From: Olleya sp. Bg11-27
GTDB lineage: Bacteria; Bacteroidota; Bacteroidia; Flavobacteriales; Flavobacteriaceae
Direction: 5' to 3'
Assembly: GCF_002831645.1 (NCBI RefSeq)
Contig: NZ_CP025117.1
Coordinates: 3,983,001 to 4,047,000 of the forward strand
DNA: 64,000 nucleotides
Positions 25,139-35,477 of the stretch are shown here, piece after piece. Below the pieces are notes generated by a model that searched no databases, was not told where the DNA came from, and was given only the letters and a program-made list of their open reading frames with translations. Position numbers and translations under genes: made by a program. Each line of letters opens with the position of its first letter. Within the stretch, counting starts at the first letter, position 1.

Positions 25139-26698
25139 ATGCAAGGCACAAAAATCTATCAAGAGAAATTATTCAACAATTTCCAGTTGAGTCGTCGGGT
25201 TCCCCAAGACAATTTTTATAGACGACTATCAGAAATTTTAGACTTAGAGTTTCTACGAAATCAAACAAAAATCTATTACGGAAACTGTGGACAAAAAAGT
25301 TTAGATCCCGTAGTGTTTTTCAAATTCTGTTTAGTTGGTTATTTAGAGAATATCACTAGCGATAGAAAACTGGTATCGCATTGCAGTCTTCGACTGGATA
25401 TTCTTTATTTTCTAGGCTATGATATCGATGAAGAATTACCATGGCATTCGACGTTAAGTAGAACACATCAACTGTACCCAGAGTCAGTTTTTGAAAGTCT
25501 ATTTACTCATGTTTTCAAAATGTGCGTAGACATGCAAATGGTAAGCGGCCATACCCAAGTTATAGACGCCGCACCTGTAAAAGCAAACGCCTCTATGGAT
25601 AGCTTAGAACTTAAAGTGCCAGAAGAAGATTTAGAAGCTCATTTACGCGCAGTACGACATATAAGCAATAGAGATAAAGCAGTACCACTTCGATCAGCAA
25701 AAGTTAATAAAGCCCCAAAATCGCAACAAGAATTATCAGCAAGCCGTCAGGAATTACAAGCGATAAAGAGCCGAAACAAAAAATGGTCAAAAGATCAAAA
25801 CCATCGTCCTGGAGCAGGAAATAAAGGTTCCCGTTATACTAGTAATAAAACGCATTATAGTCCAACCGATCCCGATGCTCGCATAAGTGTAAAACCAGGA
25901 AAAGCGAGAAAATTAAACTATTCAAGTCAGCTCACGGTAGATGCCGCACATCATGTAATAAGTGACATCAAGGCCTATCATGCCGATGGCAAAGACAGTC
26001 AGCATTTACCAGATATTGTATTGCGAGTAAAAAGACGCTTATGGCAATCTGGTCTTACCATAGACACCTGTCTCGCGGATACTGGTTACAGTAGTGGCGA
26101 GAATTATGCTTTTTTAGAAAAGCAAGATATTACCAGTTATATTCCCCCACACGGTACCTTTAAAGGAGGCCCAGATGAATTTATTTATAATGAAAAAGAA
26201 GATCACTACACCTGCCCCCAAGGGAAGATAATCCCTTTTAAAAAGGTGTTTTACGAAAAGAAGAGCAACACCAAAAAGAAGGCTTATAGAGGTTCAAAAA
26301 AACTTTGTATAGATTGCCCAATACGAAGCGCTTGCTTAAGCAAAACGGCACAAGAAAAGTCATTTTCCGTAACGTATTACCGCGCAGAATACATGCGGAG
26401 TATAGCACGAGTTGATAGTGAAAAAGGAAGCTATATGAAAGGAAAAAGACAAAGCACGGTAGAACCTGTTTTTGGTACACTAACCCAGTTTTTAGGCATG
26501 GGAAAAGTGAATACCCTTGGGATTAAACAAGCTAATAAGTGTATGCATCTATCCGCAACAGCCTATAATCTTAAAAAGTATTTAAAATATATGAAAAACC
26601 TGCCAGAAAGTATAGCAGGACTACTTGCTTTTATTAAAAGTACCAAAAACTACCTAATAAGCCTTCGAATGCTATGTTTTAAGCCACTTGAATTTTAG
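25139..26698 (+). CDS. IS1182-family DDE transposase
   Basis: A 519-residue intact transposase. An N-terminal DUF772-type domain (about 10-130; QKSLDPVVFFKFCLVGYLEN, PWHSTLSRTHQLYPESVF) precedes the catalytic domain. The catalytic acids are probably Asp of QVIDAAPVKANASMD, Asp of CLADTGYSSGENY and Glu of RQSTVEPVFGTL. A Cys cluster (CIDCPIRSACLS) is typical of the family. No stop or frameshift, so the element may be active. It is the only substantial plus-strand gene in the array. Confidence 0.93.
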   Translation: MQGTKIYQEKLFNNFQLSRRVPQDNFYRRLSEILDLEFLRNQTKIYYGNCGQKSLDPVVFFKFCLVGYLENITSDRKLVSHCSLRLDILYFLGYDIDEELPWHSTLSRTHQLYPESVFESLFTHVFKMCVDMQMVSGHTQVIDAAPVKANASMDSLELKVPEEDLEAHLRAVRHISNRDKAVPLRSAKVNKAPKSQQELSASRQELQAIKSRNKKWSKDQNHRPGAGNKGSRYTSNKTHYSPTDPDARISVKPGKARKLNYSSQLTVDAAHHVISDIKAYHADGKDSQHLPDIVLRVKRRLWQSGLTIDTCLADTGYSSGENYAFLEKQDITSYIPPHGTFKGGPDEFIYNEKEDHYTCPQGKIIPFKKVFYEKKSNTKKKAYRGSKKLCIDCPIRSACLSKTAQEKSFSVTYYRAEYMRSIARVDSEKGSYMKGKRQSTVEPVFGTLTQFLGMGKVNTLGIKQANKCMHLSATAYNLKKYLKYMKNLPESIAGLLAFIKSTKNYLISLRMLCFKPLEF

Positions 26699-26721
26699 AG
26701 AAAATATGGAGAGTCAAAATT

Positions 26722-26758
26722 AAAAACAGCTTAAAATCAAAGATTTTAAGCTGTTTTT
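26722..26758 (+). terminator. Terminator inside the IS
   Basis: A 17-bp perfect stem (AAAAACAGCTTAAAATC and its complement) with a 3-nt loop and a T-run, just after the transposase stop. Confidence 0.85.
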
Positions 26759-26798
26759 GTGTTTTTTTAAGGGGTTGTGCAACGGTTACCATTGTTGG

Positions 26799-27458
26799 CT
26801 ATAGTTTTTTGTACTTTTTATTTTCAGGTAACCATTCAGATTGTTTTAAAATCAAAACTTCATTTTCGACTTCAAATTTATGTTCTAAATGTTCGGTAAT
26901 TTCTTTTGGAAATTCATTGATTGTTACTAAAACTTTATCAACGTTTCTATAAGATGATGAGCTTACAGAAGCTTCTTTACCTTTAAGTAGATAATTAAAG
27001 GAAATGTGAGTGACATCGTCATCATCATATTCAATATCAAATTTTTTGAAAGTAACAATTCCGTTTGAGTTAGTCTTTCCGTATTTGCTTTCGATTTTAT
27101 AGTTTCTCGGTTTATATTTTATTTCAATATTCTCTAAAGGCTTTTTGTCAGCAGAAACCAATTGTATTTTTATAGAGTCGGTCGGTTTTTCATAAAACTC
27201 ATTTTGAAAATCAGTAGACGATTCTGTATAAATGTTTGTGTGATTTAATGTAATACTATTTTTCTCTTGTTGCCAATTTCCAGAAAAGTCAAACCAAGCC
27301 CAACAACTATCTCCTCGTTCCTTGTAAGTAAATGTTCCGTTACTGTTCAGTTCCAGAGTGTCTTCGTTCAATTCATCCACTATTTGATAAGTTCCGATTA
27401 CATTCTCGGTATTCGGAATAAAAATCAAAATCATTAATGTTACTAAAATGGTTCTCAT
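26799..27458 (-). CDS. Cassette gene: exported hypothetical protein with lipocalin-like and Ig-like parts
   Basis: A 219-residue protein with an N-terminal hydrophobic signal (about 1-20). A lipocalin or META-like motif follows (GTYQIVDELNEDTLELNSNG, DFSGNWQQEKNSITL), then a carboxypeptidase-regulatory/Cna-B-like beta domain (VSADKKPLENIEIKYKPR). Exact family not recognised. Its TAG stop falls inside the cassette end GTTGGCTATA (26794-26803), which matches TATTGCCAAC (27463-27472) in inverted form at 9 of 10 positions. Confidence 0.7.
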   Translation of the reverse strand: MRTILVTLMILIFIPNTENVIGTYQIVDELNEDTLELNSNGTFTYKERGDSCWAWFDFSGNWQQEKNSITLNHTNIYTESSTDFQNEFYEKPTDSIKIQLVSADKKPLENIEIKYKPRNYKIESKYGKTNSNGIVTFKKFDIEYDDDDVTHISFNYLLKGKEASVSSSSYRNVDKVLVTINEFPKEITEHLEHKFEVENEVLILKQSEWLPENKKYKKL

Positions 27459-27469
27459 AAATTATTGCC

Positions 27470-27545
27470 AACTCGTTATATGGAAACTTTTGTTGCGGAT
27501 ATCCCCTAAATATTACGGGATATCCGCACTTTTTGTTCCTGATTT
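27470..27545 (-). repeat. attC-like cassette site S7 (partial, right edge of array)
   Basis: It starts AACTCGTTATATGG like the other sites and contains an 11-bp perfect stem GCGGATATCCC / GGGATATCCGC (27495-27527). The TATACGGTGTT end is not found, so the site is truncated. It marks the right limit of recognisable array sequence. Confidence 0.6.
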
Positions 27546-27961
27546 CGGTTTTAAAAAGCTAAGCTACAACTTATAAAGTTGTCTTACAATACGTAGAACT
27601 ACGTATTTTTTTTAGAAGCGGATTACTGACTAAAACTTGGGCATTCAGTTTACCAAGTGATACGGAAAACTTCATTATAGTAAATGGGCACTATATATCG
27701 TAACATTAAAAAAAATAGCAGTCTTGAATTATTGTTTTTATAAAACCCTCAATACAAAAGCACTACTACACTCAAAAAACCATTTAAAGACAATAAAACT
27801 CTAATACGACTCAATGGTCATAACAAAAATAACACAAGTAATTATGTTATCTAAATAACACAAATACGGTAGACCCTCTGTCATTAGCCTAAAAGTAGTA
27901 GAAAATCCATCCAAATTAAAGCAGGGGAACTTAGTAAATCAATGCTCTGTTATTGTTAAAC
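27546..27961. other. Gene-free stretch between the array and the core genome
   Basis: About 415 bp of AT-rich sequence with many stop codons in all frames and no recognised gene. No integron integrase or attI-like module is visible here, although this is the 5' side of the minus-strand cassettes, where one would expect it. Confidence 0.5.
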
Positions 27962-27997
27962 AAAAAGGCCTCTTTAATAATTAAAGAGGCCTTTTTA
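27962..27997 (-). terminator. Terminator of the amidinohydrolase gene
   Basis: A 15-bp perfect stem (AAAAAGGCCTCTTTA and its complement) with a short AT loop and T-run on the minus strand. Confidence 0.9.
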
Positions 27998-28016
27998 ATA
28001 TCTATTTTAAAAGTAA

Positions 28017-28931
28017 TTAATCCCTTAGTAAAGGCATGGTGCTACAACGTAATAATCCTTCTTGTTTAGCTATCTCTGCATATGGCACTTCTTCCACAGT
28101 AAAACCATTGTCTCTTAACCATGTGTTTAATCGGGTAAAGTTTTTTTCAGAAATAATAACATTTTCAGAAATACTAAAGATGTTACTATTCATATTAAAC
28201 ATTTCGTCCTTAGAAATAATAAAACAATTCTCTTTTCCAAAGTATGCTAACAACCATTCAAATTCAGTGTCATCTCTAAAACCTTCTTTGTGCAAAATAG
28301 CTTTATTGGTCCCTATGGGTTGAAAACAACAATCTAAATGCAATGCATTATCATGCGCATTAGTTTGTGACTTATTAAGATCAAAACTTTTAACCTTTTT
28401 ATGCGGAAATTGTTCCGTAATAAAATCTACTCCTGCCTTATTTGTTCTAGCGACAATATAATCCGAGTAATCTGCTCCTCTATACGTTCCGATAAAAATA
28501 TAATCGTTACATAGCATCACATCTCCTCCTTCTATATGCACTTCTTCTGGTGGACGAATGACCTTTTTAGGATCTATTTGATCAATGATATATTGAATAG
28601 CCTCTAGTTCGTTCTCACGTTCGGGAAGGATATTTGCTTTAACAAAAACATCGTCAATCACAAAAGCAATATCACGAGCAAAAATTTGATTACAATCCTG
28701 GATTAATTCTGGTCTATATACTTTGACATCATACTTATCAAAAATAGCAGCAACTGCTTCCATTTCTTTAACCATATCCGACTCTACAGGATATGTTCCT
28801 GCTTTGATATGCAATAAAGATTTAGGATCGTAAGCCTCTTCTAATTTAGGCGTTGGTCCATTACTAACTGCTGTTCCTAAAACAACTGCGCGTAATCTTG
28901 ATGTTTCGTTTTTTACATTTAGTTCTAACAT
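28017..28931 (-). CDS. Dimethylarginine dimethylaminohydrolase/arginine-deiminase-like amidinohydrolase
   Basis: A 304-residue pentein-fold guanidine hydrolase. Conserved features are the FARDIAFVIDD and HIEGGDVML motifs (Glu and Asp for substrate guanidinium), the His region HLDCCFQPIG and the catalytic Cys296 in LLRCSTMPLLRD. The length fits DDAH-like rather than full arginine deiminases (about 400 residues). The product is probably citrulline plus an amine or ammonia, but the substrate cannot be fixed. It is monocistronic, with terminators on both sides. Confidence 0.85.
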   Translation of the reverse strand: MLELNVKNETSRLRAVVLGTAVSNGPTPKLEEAYDPKSLLHIKAGTYPVESDMVKEMEAVAAIFDKYDVKVYRPELIQDCNQIFARDIAFVIDDVFVKANILPERENELEAIQYIIDQIDPKKVIRPPEEVHIEGGDVMLCNDYIFIGTYRGADYSDYIVARTNKAGVDFITEQFPHKKVKSFDLNKSQTNAHDNALHLDCCFQPIGTNKAILHKEGFRDDTEFEWLLAYFGKENCFIISKDEMFNMNSNIFSISENVIISEKNFTRLNTWLRDNGFTVEEVPYAEIAKQEGLLRCSTMPLLRD

Positions 28932-28944
28932 AAAATAAAGATAT

Positions 28945-28979
28945 AAAAAAGCTCCATAAAGATTTATGAAGCTTTTTAT
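28945..28979 (-). terminator. Terminator of gltA
   Basis: A 15-bp stem with one mismatch (AAAAAGCTCCATAAA against TTTATGAAGCTTTTT), followed by T on the minus strand, about 20 bp after the gltA stop. Confidence 0.8.
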
Positions 28980-28997
28980 TATAGTAATAATTAAATT

Positions 28998-30284
28998 TTA
29001 TCTTTCAGAAACGGCTTTGAAAGGTCTAAGGTTTTCTCCGATATAAATTTGTCTTGGACGTCCAATTGGTTCTTTACGGTTACGCATTTCTTTCCATTGT
29101 GCAATCCAACCTGGTAAACGTCCTAAAGCGAACATTACCGTAAACATTTCTGTTGGGATCCCCATACCTCTATAGATAATTCCTGAATAGAAATCTACAT
29201 TTGGATATAATTTACGATCTACAAAATAAGGATCACTTAATGCTTCTTCTGCTAAACCTTTTGCGATGTCTAATACTGGATCATCAATTCCTAAATCCGC
29301 TAATACTTCGTCAGCTGCTTTTTTAATGATTTTTGCTCTTGGATCAAAGTTTTTATAAACTCTGTGTCCAAAGCCCATTAAACGGAAAGGATCTTGTTTA
29401 TCCTTAGCTTTAGCCATGTATTTTTTAGTATCTCCACCATCTTCTTTAATCGCTTCTAGCATTTCTAAAACCGCTTGGTTTGCTCCACCGTGTAATGGCC
29501 CCCAAAGCGCAGAAATACCTGAAGATAATGACGCAAATAAACCAGCATGAGATGATCCCACAATTCTTACTGTAGACGTAGAACAGTTTTGTTCGTGATC
29601 TGCATGTAAGATTAATAATTTATCTAAAGCATTAACTAAAATTGGATTTTGAACGTAGTCTTGATTAGGTTTTTTAAACATCATTTGAAGGATGTTTTCT
29701 ACATATCCTAAAGAATCATCTCCATAATCTAATGGTAATCCTTTTTGTTTACGCATTGTCCAAGCAACTAACACAGGAAACTTACCCATTATTTTACATA
29801 CTGTATTGTAAACATCTTCTTCTGAGTCTACATCTACAGATGATGGGTTAAATGCTGTTAAAGCACTTGTTAAAGACGATAACACTCCCATTGGGTGTGC
29901 TGCCTTAGGAAACGCATCAATTATTTTCTTTACATCATCATCCACTACAGATTGTTCTTTGATGTCTTCTTCAAACTTATGTAATTGTGCTTTAGTAGGT
30001 AACTCTCCAAAAATCAATAAAAATGCAACTTCTAGGAAATCTGCTTTTTCAGCTAATTCTTCAATAGAATATCCTCTGTATCTTAAAATTCCTTTTTCAC
30101 CATCTAAAAAAGTAATAGCACTTTCGCAAGACCCGGTATTTTTAAAACCTGGATCTATAGTTGTTACTCCACCTGTTACAGCTCTAAGCGTTTTGATATC
30201 TATTCCTATTTCGTTTTCTGTACCAACAATTAAAGGAAACTCGTGTTTTTCTCCATTAATTTCAATCGTTGCTTTATCTGACAT
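28998..30284 (-). CDS. gltA: Citrate synthase
   Basis: Condenses acetyl-CoA and oxaloacetate, the entry step of the TCA cycle. At 428 residues it has the length of the hexameric Gram-negative type. Active-site regions are intact: ILHADHEQNCSTSTVR, LWGPLHGGANQAVLEML with the catalytic His, FGHRVYKNFDPRA, and NVDFYSGI with the catalytic Asp. An N-terminal beta-rich domain (residues 1-60) is present as in E. coli GltA. It is a single-gene transcript. Confidence 0.97.
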   Translation of the reverse strand: MSDKATIEINGEKHEFPLIVGTENEIGIDIKTLRAVTGGVTTIDPGFKNTGSCESAITFLDGEKGILRYRGYSIEELAEKADFLEVAFLLIFGELPTKAQLHKFEEDIKEQSVVDDDVKKIIDAFPKAAHPMGVLSSLTSALTAFNPSSVDVDSEEDVYNTVCKIMGKFPVLVAWTMRKQKGLPLDYGDDSLGYVENILQMMFKKPNQDYVQNPILVNALDKLLILHADHEQNCSTSTVRIVGSSHAGLFASLSSGISALWGPLHGGANQAVLEMLEAIKEDGGDTKKYMAKAKDKQDPFRLMGFGHRVYKNFDPRAKIIKKAADEVLADLGIDDPVLDIAKGLAEEALSDPYFVDRKLYPNVDFYSGIIYRGMGIPTEMFTVMFALGRLPGWIAQWKEMRNRKEPIGRPRQIYIGENLRPFKAVSER

Positions 30285-30411
30285 ATATCTTGATTTATTG
30301 TAAGTTAATTTGGATTGTAAATTTACAAAAACTATAACGATTTAGAAAGTGTATTTATAATGGTTTTAACAATTTAACTATAGCTTAAACCTATTAATAC
30401 CCTTTTTACAC

Positions 30412-30443
30412 AAAAAAACCTTTCAATTTACATTGAAAGGTTG
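30412..30443 (-). terminator. Terminator of eno
   Basis: An AACCTTTCAAT stem with its exact complement and a TTAC loop, followed by seven T on the minus strand, 24 bp after the eno stop. Confidence 0.85.
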
Positions 30444-30466
30444 ATAATTTACAAGTTATATAAATT

Positions 30467-31774
<1,308 letters not shown>

Positions 31775-31789
31775 TTAGTTTATTAGATT

Positions 31790-31797
31790 CAAATTTA
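31790..31797 (-). promoter_or_regulatory. Putative -7 element for eno
   Basis: The minus strand reads TAAATTTG, a match to TAnnTTTG, 28 bp upstream of the eno start. The -33 box is not clear. Confidence 0.5.
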
Positions 31798-31875
31798 ACG
31801 TTTAATTCTCAGCTATATATAGGTTTTATTGAAGAAATACAAAAAAAACTAGCTATAACGTTTTAGTAAAATATA

Positions 31876-31908
31876 AAAGACAACGAAAGTTTAAAATCGT
31901 TGCCTTTT
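31876..31908 (-). terminator. Terminator of carA
   Basis: The minus strand has GGCAACGA pairing with TCGTTGTC around a 10-nt loop, followed by TTTT, just after the carA stop. Confidence 0.65.
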
Positions 31909-31913
31909 TACTA

Positions 31914-33017
31914 TTATTTATTTTTTATATTACTTATAAATTGATCAAATAAGTAAGACGAGTCATGTGGTCCAGGACTTGCTTCTGGATGGTATTGTAC
32001 TGAAAACACATTTTTAGATTTCATTTTCAAACCAGCAACGGTATCATCATTTAAATGTAAATGTGTGATTTCTAAATCTGGATGCGCTTCTGCCTCTTCT
32101 CTATTAACAGCAAAACCATGGTTCTGAGATGTTATTTCTCCTTTACCAGTTATTAAATTTTTAACTGGATGGTTTATCCCTCTGTGACCATTATGCATTT
32201 TATAGGTAGAAATACCATTAGCCAACGCAATCACTTGATGTCCCAAACAAATTCCAAATAACGGTAAATCTCTACTAATTATCTCTTTCGCTAACGCCTG
32301 AGCTTCCACTAAAGGTTCTGGATCTCCTGGTCCATTAGACAGAAAATAGCCATCAGGATTCCAAGCACTTAATTCTTCAAAAGATGAATTATATGGAAAC
32401 ACTTTAACGTAAGCATCACGCTTTACAAAATTTCTTAAAATATTCTTTTTAATACCAATATCTAATGCTGCTATTTTGATTGGTGCATTTTCATCTCCAA
32501 CAAAATAAGGCTCTTTAGTCGATACTTTAGAAGCCAATTCTAAACCATTCATCGTTGGTATTTGAGCTAATTGTGCTTTAAGCTTATCTATATCATCCAC
32601 CTCTGTAGATATTACAGCATTCATTGCGCCATTATCTCTAATATAGCTCACTAATGCTCTAGTATCCACATCCGAAATAGCTAAAAGATTATTTTTATTA
32701 AGAAAATCTTCTAATGATCCGTTTGAGTCTACTCTAGAAAAATCATAACTAAAATTTTTACAAATTAAGCCAGAGATTTTAATAGAATCCGATTCGACCT
32801 CGTTATCATTAACCCCATAATTCCCAATATGAGCGTTAGTGGTTACCATAAGTTGACCGTAATAAGAGGGATCTGTAAAGATCTCTTGATATCCTGTCAT
32901 TCCTGTATTAAAACAAACTTCACCGAATGCTGAACCTTCTTTACCTACAGCTTTACCATGAAAAATGGTTCCGTCCTCTAATAAGATTAGAGCTTTATTT
33001 AATTTTTGATACTTCAT
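31914..33017 (-). CDS. carA: Carbamoyl-phosphate synthase small subunit
   Basis: The glutaminase subunit that feeds ammonia to CarB for arginine and pyrimidine synthesis. 367 residues. The N-terminal small-subunit domain (LLEDGTIFHGKAVG, FNTGMTGYQEI) is followed by a class I glutamine amidotransferase domain with catalytic Cys in FGICLGHQVIALANG and His/Glu in QYHPEASPGPHDS. carB is not adjacent, unlike many bacteria. A terminator separates it from rplQ upstream, so it is a separate transcript. Confidence 0.96.
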   Translation of the reverse strand: MKYQKLNKALILLEDGTIFHGKAVGKEGSAFGEVCFNTGMTGYQEIFTDPSYYGQLMVTTNAHIGNYGVNDNEVESDSIKISGLICKNFSYDFSRVDSNGSLEDFLNKNNLLAISDVDTRALVSYIRDNGAMNAVISTEVDDIDKLKAQLAQIPTMNGLELASKVSTKEPYFVGDENAPIKIAALDIGIKKNILRNFVKRDAYVKVFPYNSSFEELSAWNPDGYFLSNGPGDPEPLVEAQALAKEIISRDLPLFGICLGHQVIALANGISTYKMHNGHRGINHPVKNLITGKGEITSQNHGFAVNREEAEAHPDLEITHLHLNDDTVAGLKMKSKNVFSVQYHPEASPGPHDSSYLFDQFISNIKNK

Positions 33018-33050
33018 AGTCTTTAAAAAAGTTTAACAAAATTGCATAAA

Positions 33051-33084
33051 AAAAAGGATAATCTAAAATAGATTATCCTTTTTA
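33051..33084 (-). terminator. Terminator at the end of the ribosomal supercluster
   Basis: A 14-bp perfect stem (AAAAAGGATAATCT and complement) with a 5-nt loop and T-run on the minus strand, directly after rplQ. Confidence 0.9.
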
Positions 33085-33104
33085 TATCAAATGCTTATTA
33101 ACAT

Positions 33105-33569
33105 TTATTCTTCTTCGTTAGATGCTACTGGTGGCGTTACTGTTTTAGCACTACCTCCTCTTCTACTTCTACGAGTCGTTTTCTTAGCTTTATTATCTGC
33201 ATTGTAGATTTCATTGTAATCTACTAATTCGATCATAGCCATATCAGCGTTATCCCCTAAACGGTTACCTAACTTGATAATTCTTGTATATCCACCTGGA
33301 CGATCTCCTATTTTAGCGGCAACATCTCTAAATAATTCAGTTACAGCTTCTTTTTGACGAAGTCTTGAAAATACAATACGTCTGTTATGCGTCGTATCGT
33401 TTTTAGACTTAGTAATCATTGGCTCAATAAATCCTTTTAAAGCTTTTGCTTTTGCTACAGTAGTGTTAATACGCTTGTGCTCTATTAAAGAACAAGCCAT
33501 ATTTGCTAACATTGATTTTCTGTGAGCAGTTTGTCTACCTAAGTGGTTTACTTTTTTTCCGTGTCTCAT
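33105..33569 (-). CDS. rplQ: 50S ribosomal protein L17
   Basis: The L17 core (residues 1-115: [58 protein letters not shown]) sits near the exit tunnel. A C-terminal extension of about 35 residues, basic then acidic ([15 protein letters not shown]...NEEE), is usual in Bacteroidota. Last gene of the rpsD-rpoA-rplQ transcript. Confidence 0.98.
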   Translation of the reverse strand: MRHGKKVNHLGRQTAHRKSMLANMACSLIEHKRINTTVAKAKALKGFIEPMITKSKNDTTHNRRIVFSRLRQKEAVTELFRDVAAKIGDRPGGYTRIIKLGNRLGDNADMAMIELVDYNEIYNADNKAKKTTRRSRRGGSAKTVTPPVASNEEE

Positions 33570-33629
33570 GACATTTTTTGTTTAATCACCATCTTGCTGC
33601 AACTCTTAAGAGGAGCAAAATATGATGTA

Positions 33630-34622
33630 TTAGTCTTTATCTAGTTTATATTTTGATAAGTCCATTCCGAAATTAAGACCTTTGACATTTACTAGCTCTT
33701 CTAGTTCTGTTAAAGATTTTTTACCGAAGTTACGGAACTTCATTAAATCGTTTTTATTAAATGATACTAAGTCTCCTAAAGTATCAACTTCTGCAGCCTT
33801 TAAACAATTAAGAGCACGAACAGATAAGTCCATATCTACTAATTTTGTTTTAAGTAACTGTCTCATGTGAAGTGATTCTTCATCATAAGTTTCAGTTTGA
33901 GCAATTTCATCCGCTTCCAATGTGATACGCTCATCAGAGAATAACATAAAGTGGTGGATTAAAGTTTTTGCACCCTCCGTTAAAGCATCTTGAGGACTAA
34001 TAGATCCATCGGTTTGAATTTCAAACACTAACTTCTCATAATCCGTCTTTTGCTCTACACGATAATTTTCAATGCTATATTTAACATTTTTTATTGGCGT
34101 GTAAATTGAATCTGTAAAGATTGTTCCAATTGGTGCAGAAGCTTTCTTATTTTCTTCAGCAGGAACATAACCTCTTCCTTTTTCAATCGTAATTTCCATA
34201 TTGATGCTTACCTTAGAATCAAGATTACAGATAACTTGATCTGTATTTAAAACTTGGAATCCTGAAATAAACTTCTGAAAATCTCCAGCAACTATTTTAT
34301 CTTGTCCAGAAATTGAGATAGAAATAGACTCATTGTCTACATCTTCTATCTGACGCTTAAAACGAACTTGTTTTAAGTTTAAAATAATTTCTGTTACATC
34401 CTCAACAACCCCTGCGATTGCTGAAAACTCATGATCTACACCTTCAATTCTAACAGATGTAATTGCAAATCCTTCTAGAGAAGATAATAAAACTCTTCTT
34501 AAAGCATTTCCTACTGTTAAACCGTAACCAGGTTCTAGAGGTCTGAATTCGAATTTACCTTCGAAATCAGTAGAATCAATCATGATTACCTTATCAGGTT
34601 TTTGAAAATTAAATACTGCCAT
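33630..34622 (-). CDS. rpoA: RNA polymerase alpha subunit
   Basis: 330 residues. The alpha N-terminal dimerisation domain ([20 protein letters not shown], and [15 protein letters not shown]) is followed after a linker by the C-terminal HhH domain ([34 protein letters not shown]) that binds UP elements and activators. It lies between rpsD and rplQ as in the alpha operon of most bacteria. Confidence 0.98.
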   Translation of the reverse strand: MAVFNFQKPDKVIMIDSTDFEGKFEFRPLEPGYGLTVGNALRRVLLSSLEGFAITSVRIEGVDHEFSAIAGVVEDVTEIILNLKQVRFKRQIEDVDNESISISISGQDKIVAGDFQKFISGFQVLNTDQVICNLDSKVSINMEITIEKGRGYVPAEENKKASAPIGTIFTDSIYTPIKNVKYSIENYRVEQKTDYEKLVFEIQTDGSISPQDALTEGAKTLIHHFMLFSDERITLEADEIAQTETYDEESLHMRQLLKTKLVDMDLSVRALNCLKAAEVDTLGDLVSFNKNDLMKFRNFGKKSLTELEELVNVKGLNFGMDLSKYKLDKD

Positions 34623-34716
34623 ATTGTTCTTCGTTTTAATTGTTATTTAGTTGCGCGATTTAAAAGTTTGAAGATCACTAATAAATCCTTTGGCTAAATA
34701 CCAATATGATTATTTA

Positions 34717-35322
34717 TTATTTAGAGTATAATTCTACGATGAATTGCTCATTGATGTTTTCTGGAATCTGGATTCTAGCAGGAACAGAAACATAAGTTCC
34801 TTCTTTTTTCTCGCTATTCCAAGTGATCCACTCATATACATTACTTGAATTTGCTAAAGAACTAGCAATTGCTTCAAGTGATTTTGACTTTTCTCTAACG
34901 GCAACAACATCTCCAGCTTTTAATTGGTAAGATGGTACGTTTACTAAACCACCATTAACCGTAATATGTCTGTGAGATACTAATTGTCTAGCGCCACTTC
35001 TTGAAGGAGAAACTCCCATTCTAAATACAACGTTGTCTAATCTAGACTCACATAATTGTAATAAAACTTCACCTGTAATTCCAGGAGAGGCAGTTGCTTT
35101 TTTGAACATATTTCTAAACTGACGTTCTAATATACCATAAGTATATTTCGCCTTTTGTTTCTCCATTAATTGGATTGCATATTCAGATTTCTTTCCACGT
35201 CTTCTTGCGTTTCCGTGTTGCCCAGGAGGGTAATTTCTTTTTTCGAAAGATTTGTCATCTCCGAAGATAGCTTCACCAAACTTACGAGCTATTTTAGTTT
35301 TAGGACCAGTATATCTTGCCAT
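34717..35322 (-). CDS. rpsD: 30S ribosomal protein S4
   Basis: 201 residues with the N-terminal [20 protein letters not shown] region and the S4 RNA-binding domain ([38 protein letters not shown]). It lacks the four-Cys zinc motif of some S4 proteins. A terminator and a promoter element lie between rpsK and rpsD, so the gene starts its own transcript with rpoA and rplQ. Confidence 0.98.
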   Translation of the reverse strand: MARYTGPKTKIARKFGEAIFGDDKSFEKRNYPPGQHGNARRRGKKSEYAIQLMEKQKAKYTYGILERQFRNMFKKATASPGITGEVLLQLCESRLDNVVFRMGVSPSRSGARQLVSHRHITVNGGLVNVPSYQLKAGDVVAVREKSKSLEAIASSLANSSNVYEWITWNSEKKEGTYVSVPARIQIPENINEQFIVELYSK

Positions 35323-35422
35323 TTCTTTAATTGATTTAAGAGTGATTGTGAATTAAGGTCTTAATCTTATCCTTCGACAATCGTTAATCTCTTTGTTGAT
35401 ACTTGTTAATAATTTCAGTTTG

Positions 35423-35430
35423 CAAATTTA
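35423..35430 (-). promoter_or_regulatory. Putative internal promoter for rpsD-rpoA-rplQ
   Basis: The minus strand reads TAAATTTG (TAnnTTTG) about 100 bp upstream of rpsD and just downstream of the rpsK terminator. The -33 element is weak. The long leader between it and rpsD would suit S4 autoregulation, which is known in other bacteria but not shown here. Confidence 0.5.
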
Positions 35431-35433
35431 TAC

Positions 35434-35477
35434 AAAAAATTAATACCATCTGTATAACAGACGATATTAATTTTTTT
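35434..35477 (-). terminator. Terminator between rpsK and rpsD
   Basis: An AAAAAATTAAT stem with its complement plus an inner ATCTG/CAGAC-type pairing, ending in a T-run on the minus strand. It divides the alpha operon into rpsM-rpsK and rpsD-rpoA-rplQ parts. Confidence 0.75.

Larger units (their letters stand above)
25092..26783 (+). mobile_element. Complete IS1182-family insertion sequence
   Basis: About 1.69 kb bounded by GTTGCACAAC (25092-25101) and its reverse complement GTTGTGCAAC (26774-26783). It contains one transposase gene and an internal terminator. The true ends may extend a few bases further, since GGTTACC follows the right end in this copy and in both relics. No exact target duplication is visible. 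It sits inside cassette site S6. Confidence 0.85.

Noticed and set aside
25088-26793. Target-site duplication flanking the IS1182-type element
   Set aside because: GGTGT on the left and ATTGT on the right agree at only 3 of 5 positions, and GGTTACC occurs only on the right; no exact duplication can be claimed.
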